DNA from: Aquella oligotrophica
GTDB lineage: Bacteria; Pseudomonadota; Gammaproteobacteria; Burkholderiales; UBA11063
NCBI RefSeq assembly: GCF_002892535.1
Contig: NZ_CP024847.1
Location: 2,728,001-2,792,000 of the forward strand
DNA length: 64,000 bases
Direction of reading: 5' to 3'
Position 1 is the stretch's first letter, and each line of letters opens with the position of its first letter. Below the pieces are notes generated by a model. It had not been told where the DNA came from. It was given only the letters and a program-made list of their open reading frames with translations, and searched no databases. Below, piece by piece: positions 61,587 to 64,000 of this stretch. The translations under genes and the position numbers were made by a program.

Positions 61587-62894
61587 ATGAAACTTAAACT
61601 ATCCACAATGGCAATTAGCCTATTTGCAGGTCTATCCATGATTTCTATGGTAAATGCGGATGAAGTAACCGGGCTAATTACAAAGAAGCAGTTTGATGAG
61701 ATATTTCCTCTATCTAACGGCGAACATTTGAAAGCAGAATATACAAAAGCTTATAAACAATTTAAAGATAGTTTACCTGAATATGCTGCGGCAGCTCAAA
61801 AATGTCAAAAATATGAGGATATGAAAGACTGGAGTGGTCAGGCAAAATGTCTGCAAGAAAATGCACCAAATTACGGCAAATCTAGAGCAACTCTTGATGA
61901 GCTTGCTGGCAAATTACAAAATTGTCCAGCTATTATGGTGGTGGATAACTCTGGCAAAAAAGTCGACTTTAGTGGTGAGAAGCCAGATCCATCAACAATA
62001 AAATCAATAAAAACCTTATATACTTATGAAAATTTTGCTAAAACAACACCGTATTTCCCTGGTTTTCTATCAATGAGCGGAGGTCGCCATAATGCTAAAC
62101 GTGAGTTAGCAGCACTTCTTGCCAATGTACAACAAGAAACCACCGGCTTGTGTTTTGCCTCAGAAACTCCATTTGACATCCTCGAAAAATTGAATTCACC
62201 AGCTGACTTTAGCAAAATCACCAATCAACAATTAGCCGCGTGGATGAATGATGATGATAAAAAAGCATTAGCCGGACAAGGAGTAACTGATCTTTACTCT
62301 CTTAATGACGTAAGCAGAAGAAAAGTTATTGACTATGTTCTTAGTGTGAAAAAACCTAAAGGCAAATATTGTAAATGGGATGCAAATCCACAAGGAGAAA
62401 AAGATTGCCTGGCTTCACCTAATTATTACTATGGGCGTGGTGCAATTCAACTTAGCTATCCATACAACTACATTGCATTTGGGAATACTGATTTTGTTAA
62501 AAAGCAAGGCTATGATTTATTAATGCACCCTAGTTTGGTAGCTGATCCTTCAGCTAATCAGGAAAATCGTAGCAGTTTATTATGGGGTTCAGCTATCTGG
62601 TTCTGGATGACTCCGCAGGCACCTAAACCATCAGCTCATGCAGTTATGACCAATCAATGGCAACCAACAGAAGCTGATATAAAAAATGGTCGACAGCCTG
62701 GGTTTGGTACAGTAATTAATATCATCAATGGTGGGCTAGAATGTGGTAGTAGCCGCGGAGCCGATAAGGATGTTAAGGCACAAAATCGGATTGATGCTTA
62801 TAAGCGGATATTAAGAATTATTGGATCATCTGAAGACGATAACAGTAAATACCCATTAGACTGTAAAAACAGTAATAATTTCAATCACCAATAG
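61587..62894 (+). CDS. Secreted GH19 chitinase
   Basis: 435 residues with a Sec signal peptide (about 1-24, LFAGLSMISMVNA). GH19 landmarks are LLANVQQETTGLCFASE with general acid Glu184, the YYGRGAIQLSYPYNYIAFG substrate-binding segment, AIWFWMTPQ, and IINGGLECGS. The first 120 residues are not part of the catalytic core and contain several Cys that may form disulfides. It hydrolyses chitin by inversion in the periplasm or outside. The GH20 hexosaminidase at 32.7 kb could complete the pathway. AAGGGAAAC just before the ATG is a good ribosome binding site, and a strong terminator follows. Confidence 0.92.
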   Translation: MKLKLSTMAISLFAGLSMISMVNADEVTGLITKKQFDEIFPLSNGEHLKAEYTKAYKQFKDSLPEYAAAAQKCQKYEDMKDWSGQAKCLQENAPNYGKSRATLDELAGKLQNCPAIMVVDNSGKKVDFSGEKPDPSTIKSIKTLYTYENFAKTTPYFPGFLSMSGGRHNAKRELAALLANVQQETTGLCFASETPFDILEKLNSPADFSKITNQQLAAWMNDDDKKALAGQGVTDLYSLNDVSRRKVIDYVLSVKKPKGKYCKWDANPQGEKDCLASPNYYYGRGAIQLSYPYNYIAFGNTDFVKKQGYDLLMHPSLVADPSANQENRSSLLWGSAIWFWMTPQAPKPSAHAVMTNQWQPTEADIKNGRQPGFGTVINIINGGLECGSSRGADKDVKAQNRIDAYKRILRIIGSSEDDNSKYPLDCKNSNNFNHQ

Positions 62895-62924
62895 TCAAAA
62901 TAGTCTTAATTAAAATCTACCCAA

Positions 62925-62955
62925 AAAAGCCGCTAGTTTGAAACTGGCGGCTTTT
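62925..62955 (+). terminator. Strong terminator of the chitinase gene
   Basis: AAAAGCCGCTAGTTT and AAACTGGCGGCTTTT (62941-62955) form a near-perfect stem of up to 15 bp with a tiny loop, 30 bases past the chitinase stop, and end in CTTTTCATT. It would stop both the plus-strand gene and minus-strand read-through. Confidence 0.9.
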
Positions 62956-63229
62956 CATTAGGATCTTAATGTTATTCGATAGCAGCACCTATCATTATTC
63001 TACACTTCTAAAATTACATCTACCACCATAGCTTTAAACCAAAACGGAGTATTATCCAACACAATAGCTCACTCTTAATCTGGCGATAATCAACTACCGT
63101 GTCATTTCCTAATTTCCCATAATAATTTTTTGAATAAAATTGATACTTTAAGCAGGTAAAAATTATAAAACTAATCAAAAGTATACTTTATATTCATAAA
63201 ATTAATAAGCTCAAATAATATTAATTTGT
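62956..63229. other. Intergenic stretch without a recognised feature
   Basis: No open frame over about 100 codons, no RNA gene and no clear promoter were seen between the chitinase terminator and the patatin-like gene. It is AT-rich. A short open run on the minus strand around 63010-63090 resembles no family I know. Confidence 0.4.
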
Positions 63230-64000
63230 TTAAATCATCCCTATATCTTGAAGAAACTTTGTCCCCTGTTTAATTCCATCATCAATCAGTAATTTAATAT
63301 GTTCAGGATCTCTATCCAGCTTGCCCGCAAAATTCAGTGATTTTTGCAATTCGGGAGACATCTCAATCATGGGAATATGATATGGTTTATCCGGATCATC
63401 AGGAAAACTTTTGGGAATCCGGATTTCATGAGTAATTCCTCGTGCCGCCAAATGTGATTTTTTATATGCACCAAGACCAAACAAGAAATTCAGAAACTCT
63501 ATCTGGCTAAGATTCTGAAAAAGCGAGATATTCCCCTCCAATTGATTACGTCGATCGTGAATATCAGATATTTCTGTTGGTATATGGTCTGTAGTAGTTG
63601 GATTAATCTTGATTACCCAAATTTCATCGGGAACAAACGGACCAATAACGGCTTCTTTAATTAGTACATCTATTGGAGGATTGTCAGAAAATAAACCATC
63701 CCAATATGCCTGACCATTAATTTCGACTGCCGGAAAAATATTAGGAACACATGCAGAAGCGGTAAGGTGCTCTGGCTTGATTACCTCATTGTATGATGAA
63801 AACTTAGTTAATCTTCCACTTAAAATATTACACGCCCCGAGTACCAATACAGGAGACTTACCCTTAAAATCTTCCATTTGAGTAAAATCAGCATGTTGAA
63901 TTAGTAACTGTTTTAAATCACTAAATTCTGGACGTAACCCTACCGTAGTCATTTTAGCAATTGCTCGTGCAGATTCTGATGTTGGACTTTGATTTAAAGT
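63230..64000 (-). CDS. Patatin-like phospholipase, C-terminal fragment
   Basis: The frame is open from the right edge for 16 codons before a Met at 63952, so the gene is probably cut by the window end and the true start lies outside. The visible 256 residues include the patatin Asp motif DGLFSDNPP with the preceding GQAYW, and LTASACVPNIFPAVEI. The Ser of GxSxG lies beyond the edge. The C-terminal FLNFLFGLGAYKKSHLAARGIT text is typical of patatin-like proteins. The family hydrolyses lipids through a Ser-Asp dyad. Confidence 0.75.
   Translation of the reverse strand, partial: TLNQSPTSESARAIAKMTTVGLRPEFSDLKQLLIQHADFTQMEDFKGKSPVLVLGACNILSGRLTKFSSYNEVIKPEHLTASACVPNIFPAVEINGQAYWDGLFSDNPPIDVLIKEAVIGPFVPDEIWVIKINPTTTDHIPTEISDIHDRRNQLEGNISLFQNLSQIEFLNFLFGLGAYKKSHLAARGITHEIRIPKSFPDDPDKPYHIPMIEMSPELQKSLNFAGKLDRDPEHIKLLIDDGIKQGTKFLQDIGMI

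Overview
The window looks like a chromosomal segment of an AT-rich Gram-negative bacterium. The RpoB, RpoC, Rho, GroEL and tRNA sequences, the linkage pilB-pilC-pilD-coaE, and an outer-membrane lipoprotein of the BamC type fit a betaproteobacterium, perhaps of Neisseriales type. That placement rests on recall of families, not on a search.

Layout, left to right. The left edge holds the end of a type VI secretion gene (tssG). From 335 to 13262, on the minus strand, lie rho, trxA and the ribosomal/RNA polymerase block rplK-rplA-rplJ-rplL-rpoB-rpoC. Next come a small divergent membrane-protein gene and three tRNA genes (Phe, Thr, Met-type CAT), then gltX and an acyl-CoA ligase. From 17.4 to 27.2 kb one compact minus-strand run reads pilB-pilC-pilD-coaE-AsmA-like-pilZ-bamC-M48 protease, linking type IV pilus assembly with envelope assembly. 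From 27.4 to 35.8 kb are a CorC-like membrane protein, an ArcD-like antiporter, groES-groEL behind a heat-shock-type promoter, a GH20 hexosaminidase lipoprotein and a small SDR protein. A DUF1338 gene stands alone on the plus strand at 36.1 kb.

The most striking region is 36.96-54.86 kb. Eleven minus-strand genes are packed with almost no gaps, many overlapping by 1-14 bases: yhbY, a Gfo/Idh/MocA oxidoreductase, a membrane-anchored BNR/sialidase-like protein, an unknown polytopic membrane protein, a six-CxxC TackOD1-type protein ending in a degenerate GGDEF-like fold, a BcsA/Alg8-like family 2 glycosyltransferase, an HlyD-like protein, a GGDEF-EAL protein, a hybrid histidine kinase of about 2020 residues, a second paralogous hybrid kinase, and a receiver-GGDEF response regulator. 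I read this as a phosphorelay and cyclic-di-GMP controlled exopolysaccharide (biofilm) system. The TackOD1-type protein is a candidate c-di-GMP receptor.

From 56.5 kb the genes run on the plus strand: prmC, a PAP2 phosphatase, a metF that resembles Bacteroidota forms, a class I amidotransferase-like hydrolase, an RTX-like lipoprotein and a GH19 chitinase. GH19 and GH20 together suggest chitin use. The right edge holds a truncated patatin-like gene.

Three genes (rpoB, bamC, pilC) are each broken by what looks like one missing base in a run of G. Because rpoB is essential, a consensus error is the simplest explanation, but runs of 6-7 G could also be phase-variable in such bacteria.
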